From an uncultured Pelagibacteraceae bacterium (GTDB taxonomy: Bacteria > Pseudomonadota > Alphaproteobacteria > Pelagibacterales > Pelagibacteraceae), in NCBI GenBank assembly GCA_902596185.1, contig CACJSX010000003.1, positions 1 through 64,000 of the forward strand: DNA of 64,000 bases, written 5' to 3'. The notes under the pieces were generated by a model. The model was not told the origin of the DNA. It did not search any database and was given only the letters and a program-made list of their open reading frames with translations. Positions 39,576-49,403 of this stretch are shown in pieces (the stretch's first letter is position 1; every line of letters starts with the position of its first letter). The position numbers and the translations under genes were made by a program.

Positions 39576-40632
39576 TGGTTACCAATCTGTTATTTGCGTC
39601 AAAATACAAAAATTCATCCACATTCATAAATAATTTTGTGTTCTCACCAATATTTTTTTGCTGAACCCCGTTTGATAATGAAACCCAATTAAGTTTTCCG
39701 CTGGTAAAATGAATTAAACTTTCTGACCCACTTAATTCAGAAATCAAAACCTTTCCATTAATTTCAACTGAATTATTTCCTTCTTTATAAGTGGTAATGT
39801 TGTGTGGTCTAATGCCTATTTTATAGTCTCCATCTTTGATCTTTATGTCTGATTTCCATTGAACATTATAATCTTTTAATTTGAACATGTCCCCACTTTT
39901 ACTTATTTCTGCTATATTCATTGGGGGATCACTAAATACTTTAGCTGAAATTAAATTTTCAGGTTTGTTATAAACTTTTAAAGTTTCTCCATATTGAATA
40001 ATACGTCCTTCTAGTAACGTTGCTGTATTTCCGCCTATCATTAATGCATCTAAAGGTTCTGTAGTTGCATATACAACAATACAATCTCTATCTTCAAAAA
40101 GTTTAGGTAATTCTTCTCTTAACTCTTCACGAAGTTTAAAATCTAAATTAGCTAATGGTTCATCTAACAAAATTAAATCTGAGTCTTTTACTAGTGCTCT
40201 AGCTAAAGCAGTTCTCTGCTGTTGTCCTCCAGATAATTCATCAGGTTTTTTATTTAGCATAGCTGATAATTTTAAAAGCTCAGCAACTTTTCCCACTCTT
40301 TCTTTAATTTCATCAGGTTTCACACCAGTAATTTTTAATGGTGAAGCAATATTTTCAAAAACTGTAAAATTAGGATAATTTATAAATTGTTGGTAAACCA
40401 TAGAGCAATTTCTTTTTTGAACTTCTTTACCAGTAACATTTTCATCATTAAACCAAATTTCACCTGACGTAGGTTTGTCAAGACCAGCCATAATTTGCAT
40501 AAGTGTTGTTTTGCCCGCAAGTGTAGAGCCTAATAAAACATTAATAGTGTTTTTTTCCAATTTTAGATTAGTTGAATATATATGAGTTTCTATTCCTACT
40601 TTTTTTTCAACATTTTTTAATTCTAAACTCAT
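39568..40632 (-). CDS. ABC transporter ATP-binding protein (GlpS-like)
   Basis: 354 aa; GSTLAGKTTLMQIMAGL, LSGGQQQRTALARALVKDSDLILLDEPLANLD. Confidence 0.88.
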   Translation of the reverse strand: MSLELKNVEKKVGIETHIYSTNLKLEKNTINVLLGSTLAGKTTLMQIMAGLDKPTSGEIWFNDENVTGKEVQKRNCSMVYQQFINYPNFTVFENIASPLKITGVKPDEIKERVGKVAELLKLSAMLNKKPDELSGGQQQRTALARALVKDSDLILLDEPLANLDFKLREELREELPKLFEDRDCIVVYATTEPLDALMIGGNTATLLEGRIIQYGETLKVYNKPENLISAKVFSDPPMNIAEISKSGDMFKLKDYNVQWKSDIKIKDGDYKIGIRPHNITTYKEGNNSVEINGKVLISELSGSESLIHFTSGKLNWVSLSNGVQQKNIGENTKLFMNVDEFLYFDANNRLVTNG

Positions 40633-40674
40633 ATTTGTAATTTATTTATTATTTGTAATTTAGTCTTAAAAAAA

Positions 40675-40693
40675 GGGGGCAATAAATGCCCCC
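40675..40693 (-). promoter_or_regulatory. Stem-loop (intrinsic terminator/attenuator) between binding-protein gene and ATPase genes
   Basis: gggggca-ataaa-tgccccc with flanking A-run = U-run on minus strand. Confidence 0.75.
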
Positions 40694-40717
40694 TCTTAAA
40701 TTTAGATTAACCTAGGG

Positions 40718-42448
40718 TTACTTCCAAGCGTCTTTGTATGCTATGGTTTTACCTTGAGGTTTCTCGTTCACTTTAGCTTTTGGCGAACCAGCTTTATTTA
40801 ACCAATAAGATTTGTCTCTTGGTTTATTAAGTCTTGGTCCACATCCACCGTATGCGTTACTACCTTTGTCAGCAGCTTCCATACGAGACATAACTAAGTC
40901 CATCTCATCTGCAAGACGATCCATAGTTTCTTGTGGTGTAAATGTACCAGAGTTAACTTCTCCGATATGCTGCCACCATAATTGTGCTAGCTTCGGATAA
41001 TCTGGAACGTTGATACCTGTTGGAGACCATACATTTCTGTTGTCTGATCTATAGAACTCAATAAGTCCACCCAATTCAGGTGCTCTCTTTGTAAAGTGTT
41101 TGTGGTTAACAGTACTTTTTCTTACGAAAGTTAAACCTACATCAGCTTTTTTAAGAGAAACAGTTTTTGAAACTGCAAATTGAGCATATAACCATGCAGC
41201 TTTTCTTCTCTCAACGTCAGTAGACTTAAACAAAGTCCATGATCCAACGTCTTGATATCCAAGCTTCATACCTTCTTCCCAATAAGGTCCTTTAGGTGAT
41301 GGGCCCATTCTCCATAATGGCATACCGTCTGCATCAACTACTTTATTATTAGGATTTTTTCCTACTAAAGAAGCTGTGAAAGCTGTGTACCAGAAAATTT
41401 GCTGAGCAACATTTCCTGAAGAAAGAGATGGTAAAGACTGATAGAAGTCCATTGCCGCTGCTCCCGGAGGTGCATAAGCTCTTAACCATTCATCCCATTT
41501 TCTAATTGCGTATACTGCAGCAGGACCATTAGTAGCTCCACCTCTTGATACGTTAGCACCAACTGGGTTACAAGAACCTGGCTCCATTCTAATTCCCCAC
41601 TCATCTACAGGCACTCCATTAGGTAGACCTTTACTTCCTGCACCAGCCATTGATAACCATGCATCAGTCATTCTCCAACCTAAGTCAGGAGCTCTTTTAC
41701 CGTAGTCCATATGACCATAAATATTAACACCATCTATCGTCTTAACATCTTCTGAAAAGAATTTAGCGATGTCTTCATAAGCAGACCAGTTTAATGGTAC
41801 ACCTAAGTCATAACCATATTTAGCTTTAAATTGTTTTTTAATTTCAGGTCTATCAAACCAGTCTTTTCTGAACCAATAAAGGTTAGCAAATTGTTGGTCT
41901 GGTAGTTGGTAAAGATTTCCATCTGGACCTGTAGTAAATTGTAGCCCAATGAAATCATCTAAATCCAAATATGGATTAGTAACAGCTTTACCTTCACCTT
42001 TCATCCATTCAGTTAAATTAACAGCTTGTTGCATACGCGCGTGCGTACCAATTAAGTCTGAGTCATTAACATATGCATCGTAAATACTTACGTTAGTTTG
42101 CATTTGTGTTTGAACTGCCATTACTACATCACCTTCACCTATGATTTGGTGTTGTACTTTGATGCCTGTTATTTCTTCAAACGCTTTCGTAAGAGTCTTA
42201 GACTCGTACACGTGAGTTGGTATCCCTTCAGATACTACTTTTAAAGTCATTCCTGCGAATGGCTTAGCAGCATCATGAAACCATTTTAGCTCCTTTTCTC
42301 TTTCTTTAGCAGATAGAGCAGATAAACTAAACTCACCGTTAGACCATTTCTTAATAGCAGCCATATGACCGTCTGCAAATGCATTAGAAATAGTTACGAT
42401 TGAAAACCAAACAGCAACAGTAAAACAAGTTTTTAATTTATTTATCAT
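40718..42448 (-). CDS. Extracellular solute-binding protein of glycerol-type ABC transporter (GlpV-like)
   Basis: 576 aa with signal peptide MINKLKTCFTVAVWFSIVTISNAFA; long family 1 SBP; gene order matches GlpSTPQUV-type loci. Confidence 0.83.
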   Translation of the reverse strand: MINKLKTCFTVAVWFSIVTISNAFADGHMAAIKKWSNGEFSLSALSAKEREKELKWFHDAAKPFAGMTLKVVSEGIPTHVYESKTLTKAFEEITGIKVQHQIIGEGDVVMAVQTQMQTNVSIYDAYVNDSDLIGTHARMQQAVNLTEWMKGEGKAVTNPYLDLDDFIGLQFTTGPDGNLYQLPDQQFANLYWFRKDWFDRPEIKKQFKAKYGYDLGVPLNWSAYEDIAKFFSEDVKTIDGVNIYGHMDYGKRAPDLGWRMTDAWLSMAGAGSKGLPNGVPVDEWGIRMEPGSCNPVGANVSRGGATNGPAAVYAIRKWDEWLRAYAPPGAAAMDFYQSLPSLSSGNVAQQIFWYTAFTASLVGKNPNNKVVDADGMPLWRMGPSPKGPYWEEGMKLGYQDVGSWTLFKSTDVERRKAAWLYAQFAVSKTVSLKKADVGLTFVRKSTVNHKHFTKRAPELGGLIEFYRSDNRNVWSPTGINVPDYPKLAQLWWQHIGEVNSGTFTPQETMDRLADEMDLVMSRMEAADKGSNAYGGCGPRLNKPRDKSYWLNKAGSPKAKVNEKPQGKTIAYKDAWK

Positions 42449-42567
42449 TACTTCTCCCTTTATTTGGTTAGTATTTATTTTAAGTAATCTATGTTAACTT
42501 GATCGAAGAGTGTATGTCAAAAAAAAATTAAATTTATACAACAGTTTTCACTTTCTAATTGAAAAAA

Positions 42568-44046
42568 TCATGCTAATGTTTTTTTGATTGCTTTCTTCCA
42601 ACCATCAATTAAGTTTTTTCTCTCTATATTTTTTATCTTAGGACTAAAACTTTTATCTGCCTTCCAATTTTTGGCTATATCATTTAAAGATTTATAAACT
42701 CCTATTTGAAGACCTGCCATAAATGCAGCGCCAAGTGCAGTAGTTTCATTTACTTTAGGTCTTAAAACTTTTGCATTAATAGTATTTGATAAAAATTGAG
42801 AGAACCAGTTGTTTAAAACCATTCCACCATCAACTTTAATTAACTTTGGTTTCAACCCATCATTTTTCATCGCTTCAAATAAATCATATGTTTGATAAGC
42901 AACAGACTCGATCGTCGCTCTAATAATTTCTTTTGGTCCTGTATCTCTTGTTAAGCCTGATAACAAACCACGCGCACTTGCATCCCAATAAGGAGCTCCA
43001 AGCCCAGTGAAAGCTGGTACTAAATATATCCCGCTATTTGAACTAAGAGATTTTGCAATATTTTCAGTATCGGACGCCTTTGAAATAAACTTTATTTTAT
43101 CTCTTAACCACTGAACTCCTGCTCCAGCAATGAAAATTGTTCCCTCCAAAGCATAAGTTGTTTTTCCATTAATTCTATAGCCTATAGTAGTCAGCAATCT
43201 ATTTTTTGAATAAACTTTTTTGCTTCCTGTGTTTAAAAGTACAAATGCTCCTGTTCCGTATGTACTTTTTAATGATCCTGGTTCAAAACAACACTGTCCA
43301 ATCGTAGCAGATTGTTGGTCTCCCACCATTCCTGTGATTGGATAAGAAGTACCTGTAATAGAAGGATCAGTATAACCAAAGTCAGCAGCACAATCTTTAA
43401 CTACTGGAAGTATTTCTTTAGGAATTTTTAAAATTTTGAGTATTTGGTCATCCCATTTGTTTGTTGAAATATTAAATAACATTGTTCTGCTGGCATTAGT
43501 TGCATCTGTTGCATGATCAACACCTTTGGTTAATTTCCACAACAAAAAACTATCAACTGTTCCAAACAACAATCTTTTCTTTTTGATTAAATCTTTTGCT
43601 TTTGGAACATTGTCAATTATCCACTTTATTTTTGTTGCTGAGAAATAAGCATCAATTAATAAACCTGTCTTATTATAAATTATAGTTTCTTTTTTTTGTT
43701 TAATAAGTTTTTTACAATATTCGAAAGATCTTCTATCTTGCCATACAATTGCGTTATAAACTGACTTTCCAGTTTTTTTGTCCCACAAAATAGTTGTTTC
43801 TCGTTGATTTGTTATTCCGATAGTTAATACTTTTCCTTTAAGCTTCTTGCTTTTTTTAATAACTTCTTTTAAAACTTTTAAAGTAGTTTTCCATATTTCT
43901 TCTGGATCATGTTCTACCCAACCATCCTTAGGAAAATATTGTGTAAATTCTTTTTGTGAAATAAAAATAGGTTTTCCTTTTAAATCAAATAATATTGCTC
44001 TACTTGAAGTCGTACCTTGATCAATAGAAATAATAAATTTTTTCAT
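42568..44046 (-). CDS. glpK: Glycerol kinase
   Basis: 492 aa; FIISIDQGTTSSRAILFD, GITNQRETTILWDKKTG, GDQQSATIGQCC. Confidence 0.96.
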   Translation of the reverse strand: MKKFIISIDQGTTSSRAILFDLKGKPIFISQKEFTQYFPKDGWVEHDPEEIWKTTLKVLKEVIKKSKKLKGKVLTIGITNQRETTILWDKKTGKSVYNAIVWQDRRSFEYCKKLIKQKKETIIYNKTGLLIDAYFSATKIKWIIDNVPKAKDLIKKKRLLFGTVDSFLLWKLTKGVDHATDATNASRTMLFNISTNKWDDQILKILKIPKEILPVVKDCAADFGYTDPSITGTSYPITGMVGDQQSATIGQCCFEPGSLKSTYGTGAFVLLNTGSKKVYSKNRLLTTIGYRINGKTTYALEGTIFIAGAGVQWLRDKIKFISKASDTENIAKSLSSNSGIYLVPAFTGLGAPYWDASARGLLSGLTRDTGPKEIIRATIESVAYQTYDLFEAMKNDGLKPKLIKVDGGMVLNNWFSQFLSNTINAKVLRPKVNETTALGAAFMAGLQIGVYKSLNDIAKNWKADKSFSPKIKNIERKNLIDGWKKAIKKTLA

Positions 44047-44053
44047 ATTTTGA

Positions 44054-46207
44054 TTAATTTATACCCAAATGTTTTTTTCTTTTTTCAACCCAAGTTCTGA
44101 TAAGATTATCAAAAATTAAACCAATGAACGCTACACAAATACCTAGTGTTAATCCTATACCAGCACCATTTTTATCTGAAAGTGCTTTTAAAATATATTG
44201 ACCAAGATCTTCTGTTCCAATAAAGGCTCCAATTATAACCATAAACAAAGCAAAAACTATTGTTTGATTTAAACCAAGCATCATATGTGGAAATGCTAAT
44301 GGAAACTCAATTTTTGTTAATCTTTGAAACTTATTTACACCAGACATTGTTGCTGCTTCATGTAAACCAACTGGGACACTTCTTAAACCTTCAATTGTGT
44401 ACCTTGTTGCTGGTATTGTTGCATAAACAATTACTGCGATTAACACAGAAGTATCAGTAATTCCAAAAAGCATCATTACTGGAATTAAATATACAAAAGA
44501 TGGAAATGTTTGAAATATATCACAAATACCAAGCATAAACGCTGCTGATTTTTTGTTTTGAAAACATAATGTTCCAACTGTAAATCCTATTAAACAAGAA
44601 ATAACTACTCCAAAAGTTGCCATATATAATGTAACTAGCGCTCTATCCCACCATGGGCTTAATGCTATAAATAAAGTCAAAGCAGCAACAACTAATGCTG
44701 AACGAATTCCCCCAATTAAATATCCTGCACCAACTGCTAGTACCAATGTAGCAACTGCAGGCATTCTTAAATATAAAGCTCTCATCGGCTGAAGCACATC
44801 TTGAATTAACCATGTATTGAATGCTTTAATATACACGAAGAAAGTATCAAAAATCCAATCAACTCCTTTATTCCAAAAATCTGCTGTTGATATTCCTTTG
44901 TTATGTGGAATTTCAAACAAGTAATTAAAACTACCTTTGAAAATAAAAGTACCAACATATGCAAGAATTATTCCAATTACGAATGAAGCTGCAAAAAATA
45001 TTACGTTTTTATTCCTTTGGAAAAATGTCAAATTACCAAAATAATCTGTTTGTTTATTTGCCCAAGCTAAAGACATTTTATCAAGAAGAATTGCAATTAA
45101 ACTAATACACAATCCTGCTTCCAATGCTAATCCAATATTAAGTTGGTTCAAAGCTAATAGTAAATTAAATCCTAATCCTTTTGCACCAATAAATGCAGAT
45201 ATAACTGCCATTGAAAAACAAACCATTATTACTTGGTTAACTCCAATTAAAATATCTCGTCTTGCTGTTGGAATTAAAACCTTGAACATTAATTGCCAAT
45301 TTGTACAGCCACTCATTCTTCCAGCTTCAATTACTTCCGGTGGTATGGCTCTTAAGCCTAAAATTGTAAGTAATATCATTGGCGGAACCGCAACAACCAT
45401 TGTAATGATTACTGCAGCGTGATCACCAACTCCAAATAAAACAAGTGCAGGAACTAATACAGCATATTGTGGCATTGTCTGCATCACTAGAAGGATTGGG
45501 TACAAAGCTTTTTCAACACGTTTACTTTTGTAAGCAGCAATTCCTAAACCTAAACCAAAAATAAATGAAAGTGGAGCCGCAACAAGTATGAAAGAAAGCG
45601 TTTGCATTGAAGGTTTCCATTGACCAAATATAGAAATATAGATCATTGTTAAACCTGCAAACAAAGCTAGTCCCTTTCCACTTAGTTTATACGAAAGTAT
45701 CGCTGCTCCAGCTGCAACAATAGTCCAAGGTAAACCTGGCAACTCTAACCATGGATAAGCATCAATAAAATCCCAGCTAGTAAATGCAACAATAGTTTCT
45801 AAACCTCCAAGCAAAATCTCTCTAATTAATTCAATTAAAAAAGTCATAAATGCAGTTAAATTTCTACTTATCTCTAATAATAATGGTCGAGTTTTAAATT
45901 CTTGAGTATCTTCGTTCCAAAACTCCATTGGCATCCATTCATTCATTAAGAAGAATAAAGAGTCGTTTATCCAAATAGGTAGCCAACCGAGTAACGGAGG
46001 TAATCTCCAAAATACATCAAAGGCATAATACCTAACTTCTTTACCTAAAAAAAAGTAAACACTTTGGTTTGGATCTTTAACAAATTCAGCCTGACCTCTT
46101 ATAAATTTATAAGTTTCGGGAACATCAATTGCAAAACATAAAGCAAAAAATACAATTAATAAAAATAACCATTGAAATAATTTTGGATATTTTTTTAAAT
46201 ACTCCAT
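44054..46207 (-). CDS. tmoW: Fused double-permease of betaine/TMAO-type ABC transporter (TmoW-like)
   Basis: 717 aa; two ProW-like domains (AGRMSGCTNWQLMFKVLIPTARRDILIGVNQVIM; AATMSGVNKFQRLTKIEFPLAFPHMMLGLNQTIVFA). Confidence 0.8.
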   Translation of the reverse strand: MEYLKKYPKLFQWLFLLIVFFALCFAIDVPETYKFIRGQAEFVKDPNQSVYFFLGKEVRYYAFDVFWRLPPLLGWLPIWINDSLFFLMNEWMPMEFWNEDTQEFKTRPLLLEISRNLTAFMTFLIELIREILLGGLETIVAFTSWDFIDAYPWLELPGLPWTIVAAGAAILSYKLSGKGLALFAGLTMIYISIFGQWKPSMQTLSFILVAAPLSFIFGLGLGIAAYKSKRVEKALYPILLVMQTMPQYAVLVPALVLFGVGDHAAVIITMVVAVPPMILLTILGLRAIPPEVIEAGRMSGCTNWQLMFKVLIPTARRDILIGVNQVIMVCFSMAVISAFIGAKGLGFNLLLALNQLNIGLALEAGLCISLIAILLDKMSLAWANKQTDYFGNLTFFQRNKNVIFFAASFVIGIILAYVGTFIFKGSFNYLFEIPHNKGISTADFWNKGVDWIFDTFFVYIKAFNTWLIQDVLQPMRALYLRMPAVATLVLAVGAGYLIGGIRSALVVAALTLFIALSPWWDRALVTLYMATFGVVISCLIGFTVGTLCFQNKKSAAFMLGICDIFQTFPSFVYLIPVMMLFGITDTSVLIAVIVYATIPATRYTIEGLRSVPVGLHEAATMSGVNKFQRLTKIEFPLAFPHMMLGLNQTIVFALFMVIIGAFIGTEDLGQYILKALSDKNGAGIGLTLGICVAFIGLIFDNLIRTWVEKRKKHLGIN

Positions 46208-46210
46208 ATT

Positions 46211-47242
46211 TTAACTACCGTTTTTTCTTCCTCCAAAAACTGTATCTATTATTTTTGAAGGTTTAATTGATCCTACAATATTATTATTTGAATCAACTAC
46301 TCCTACTAATTTTTCTTGAGTAAGTATTTTTTCTGCAACATTTTCTATAATTTCATCTTTTGATACTTTTAAATCTCCTAAATTATCTTTACTTAAAGCA
46401 TCCATTACATCCTCAATAATCAAAACCTTCTCTCTCGGTACTTCTTCAGTAAACTTTCTTACATATTCAGTTGCTGGATTTAGTACAATATTTGCAGGTG
46501 TATCTAATTGTTCAATTATACCATCTTTCATGATTGCTATTCGATCAGCTAACTTTAATGCCTCATCAAAATCATGGGTAATGAACATAATTGTTTTTTG
46601 TAATTTTTCTTGAAGTCTTAAAAACTCATCCTGCATTTCTTTTCTTATTAATGGATCTAATGCAGAAAAAGGTTCATCTAAAAACCATATATCAGGCTCT
46701 ACTGCTAATGACCTTGCGATCCCTACCCTTTGTTGTTGTCCTCCTGAAAGTTCTCTTGGGAAATAATTCTCTCTTCCATCCAGGCCAACTAGTTTTACCA
46801 TTTCCATTGCTCTACTAATACTCTCTTCAGTATTAGTGCCTTTTATCTGAAGTGGAAAAGCAATATTTTCAACAACTGTTTTATGAGGTAACAAAGCAAA
46901 GCTTTGAAACACCATTCCCATTTTATTTCTTCTAAGCTCAATAAGCTCTTTATTATTTAATTCTAATAAATCTTGACCTTCAATAAAAATTTTTCCACCG
47001 GTAGCATCTGTTAATCTTGAAATACATCTAAGAAGTGTTGATTTACCTGAACCAGATAAACCCATTACTACTAACATTTCACCTTTTGCAACTTCAAAAG
47101 AAGCATTATTTACTCCGACTATACATCCTCTTTCCTGAAAGGTTTTTGCATCTACATTGCCATTAGATTCTTCAAGCATCTTTTTGGCATTTTGTCCAAA
47201 AATTTTATAAACCGACTCGCATTTGATTACAATCTCAGACAT
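46211..47242 (-). CDS. tmoV: ABC transporter ATP-binding protein, ProV/TmoV-like
   Basis: 343 aa; GLSGSGKSTLLRCISRL, LSGGQQQRVGIARSLAVEPDIWFLDEPFSALDP, C-terminal CBS-like region. Confidence 0.82.
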   Translation of the reverse strand: MSEIVIKCESVYKIFGQNAKKMLEESNGNVDAKTFQERGCIVGVNNASFEVAKGEMLVVMGLSGSGKSTLLRCISRLTDATGGKIFIEGQDLLELNNKELIELRRNKMGMVFQSFALLPHKTVVENIAFPLQIKGTNTEESISRAMEMVKLVGLDGRENYFPRELSGGQQQRVGIARSLAVEPDIWFLDEPFSALDPLIRKEMQDEFLRLQEKLQKTIMFITHDFDEALKLADRIAIMKDGIIEQLDTPANIVLNPATEYVRKFTEEVPREKVLIIEDVMDALSKDNLGDLKVSKDEIIENVAEKILTQEKLVGVVDSNNNIVGSIKPSKIIDTVFGGRKNGS

Positions 47243-47307
47243 AAATTGATTTAAAGTTATATTAAATTCTATAAAATTAAAATGTTAATAATTGTTGCCT
47301 TTCCTCA

Positions 47308-47859
47308 TTAAAAATTTTTAATAAAATAAACTCTAGTATCAATTCCAGTACTTAAAAAACTTAAAGCTTCTCCACTTATAGTAATACTTTCATCAACACC
47401 TACATTATTTCCACTAACTGTAAAACCCGCAAAACATTTGCTTTTTTCTTCATCCCATTTGACAAAAGTCTTATCAATTTTATTTCCATTAATTGTATAA
47501 AGCTCATGTGCTCTAAAATTTAAAAAATTAGCACCCATTATTGCTCTTTGAGGAATTAGCTTTGTAGCTTTACATACTTGCTCATATACTTCATCTGTTA
47601 ATTTGTAGTGATCGGTTCCATCAAATGAAACTAATATTCCAGAGGGTAGTTTAGATATTAATTCACTTAGTTTTTTTTCTTCAGCAATTCTCTCTTCCTC
47701 TAACTTCATTCTTTTTACTAAATCATCACCTTGTCCAAAAATTCCATTTAAAATACTAAAAGATACAATTACTATTAGAGTAATAAATATAAGACCAATA
47801 AATTGTCTCAAAGACTCAGGTAAATCTTTTATTTTATTAATATAATTTTCTTTAGACAT
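47308..47859 (-). CDS. Uncharacterised membrane-anchored protein
   Basis: Preferred start ATG at 47859 (TAATG overlap with upstream gene; track ORF starts 47886); one TM helix IGLIFITLIVIVSFSILNGIF. Confidence 0.6.
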   Translation of the reverse strand: MSKENYINKIKDLPESLRQFIGLIFITLIVIVSFSILNGIFGQGDDLVKRMKLEEERIAEEKKLSELISKLPSGILVSFDGTDHYKLTDEVYEQVCKATKLIPQRAIMGANFLNFRAHELYTINGNKIDKTFVKWDEEKSKCFAGFTVSGNNVGVDESITISGEALSFLSTGIDTRVYFIKNF

Positions 47860-48242
47860 TATTCTTGTAACTTGCCGTTCTTCCAAATACCTGTTTTTTG
47901 TTTTCCATCAGCCCAAGTAAATGTTCCTTGACCATTCATAAAACCGTTCGACCACTCTCCTTCGTAAGTAGAACCATCAGGAAATGTTAATGTACCTATT
48001 CCGCTCCAGACACTATTTTTGAATTCTCCTTTATAAATATATCCATTTGGCCAAGTCTCTACACCTTGTCCTTGTTTTTTTGTTGAAACCCATTCTCCTT
48101 CATAAGTTGTTTTATCAGTATAAACCCACTTACCATATCCATTATCACAATTACCTTCTTTACAGCCTGTACTTCGTGCAAAGACTGATGAGCAAACTAG
48201 AAAGCTTAAAAGAAAAACAAGAATAGATCTTTTCATAAACAT
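47859..48242 (-). CDS. MORN-repeat protein with signal peptide
   Basis: 127 aa; repeated YEGEW..G.G..TWP(D)G motifs. Confidence 0.9.
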   Translation of the reverse strand: MFMKRSILVFLLSFLVCSSVFARSTGCKEGNCDNGYGKWVYTDKTTYEGEWVSTKKQGQGVETWPNGYIYKGEFKNSVWSGIGTLTFPDGSTYEGEWSNGFMNGQGTFTWADGKQKTGIWKNGKLQE

Positions 48243-48273
48243 ATTTTACACAAAATTATTTAAAAAAAAATCC

Positions 48274-48292
48274 CCCCCAACAATGTTGGGGG
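48274..48292 (-). terminator. Intrinsic terminator after binding-protein gene (minus strand)
   Basis: cccccaac-aat-gttggggg stem with A9 run at 48262-48270 on plus = U-run on minus. Confidence 0.85.
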
Positions 48293-48317
48293 AGATTTAA
48301 AATTTTAACTTTTATCC

Positions 48318-49262
48318 TTATTTAGTAAAAGCTTGCCAAACTGACTTGTTATCAGCTAACCATTTTTTAGCTGCATCTTCGTGAGTCATTTTGTCAACAT
48401 CAACTAAAGCTGCCATTGCACCAATTTGACTTGTAGAGAATGACATTTTCTTAAACGTTGCTGCTGCATCAGGATGAGTTTTTGGGAAATCCTCATGAAC
48501 TGCTTTTTTCAAGTATCCATCAGGAGAACCACATTTACCATCTCCACCATCTTCTGGTCTGCAACCAGCTGTATATGGAGGGAAGTCAATAAATGTAAAA
48601 CCAGCACCATCTGTAAAGTTAGGCGTCCAGTTGAAGATAATTGTTCCTCTTCCTTCTTTTTCAGCTGCAGCTAACTCTGCCCAAAGTGCATCAGCACTTC
48701 CAGCAAATTTAACCCACCATAAATCACCTAAACCTAGTGCATCAACCCTTTGTGGAATTAAGTCACCATGCCAAGTTTGTGGACCTTCCAACATTCTTCC
48801 TTTTCCATCTGGTGAATCAGGTGTTGTAAAGTTTTTAGCACAATCTGGATTTTTTAAAGCTGTCCAGTCTGGTAAACCTGGGCATAATCCTTTTTCAGCA
48901 ACCCAGTTTGGATATCCCATATCCTCAAGAGTTCTTGCTTCATGATCACCCCAATCTAATAAACCACCTTTATCTAAAGCAGTAGTAAAAGATTTACCAA
49001 ATGCAGATTCCCATACCTCGTGAGATATAGTTACATCTCCAATTCTAATTGACTCATAAACTGCCTGTGAGTCAGCGTTAACGTATTTCACGTTATTACC
49101 CATACTTTCGAAAATCCCACCAATAACATAAGCCATTACAATTTGACTTGACCAGTTATGAGTTGGGATAACGATAGGCTTCTTGCTATCAGCGTTAGAA
49201 ATTCCTGCAAAACTTACAACAGAAATCACTAGAGCAGATAGTAATGATATTATTTTTTTCAT
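48318..49262 (-). CDS. tmoX: TMAO/betaine ABC transporter substrate-binding protein (TmoX-like)
   Basis: 314 aa; signal peptide, PIVIPTHNWSSQIVMAYVIGGIFESMGNNVKYV...HEVWESAFG; Trp-rich OpuAC-type, divergent from tdm. Confidence 0.78.
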   Translation of the reverse strand: MKKIISLLSALVISVVSFAGISNADSKKPIVIPTHNWSSQIVMAYVIGGIFESMGNNVKYVNADSQAVYESIRIGDVTISHEVWESAFGKSFTTALDKGGLLDWGDHEARTLEDMGYPNWVAEKGLCPGLPDWTALKNPDCAKNFTTPDSPDGKGRMLEGPQTWHGDLIPQRVDALGLGDLWWVKFAGSADALWAELAAAEKEGRGTIIFNWTPNFTDGAGFTFIDFPPYTAGCRPEDGGDGKCGSPDGYLKKAVHEDFPKTHPDAAATFKKMSFSTSQIGAMAALVDVDKMTHEDAAKKWLADNKSVWQAFTK

Positions 49263-49403
49263 GTATACCCCTCTATTAATATTAATAATAATAGTCTATG
49301 ACAAAAAGAACAGGTAGGTAAAGGATAATTAGTTCTAAAAAATATATATATATTTAAACAATAAAAATGGTGATAATCTAAATAACAATAATAATTTTTA
49401 AAA

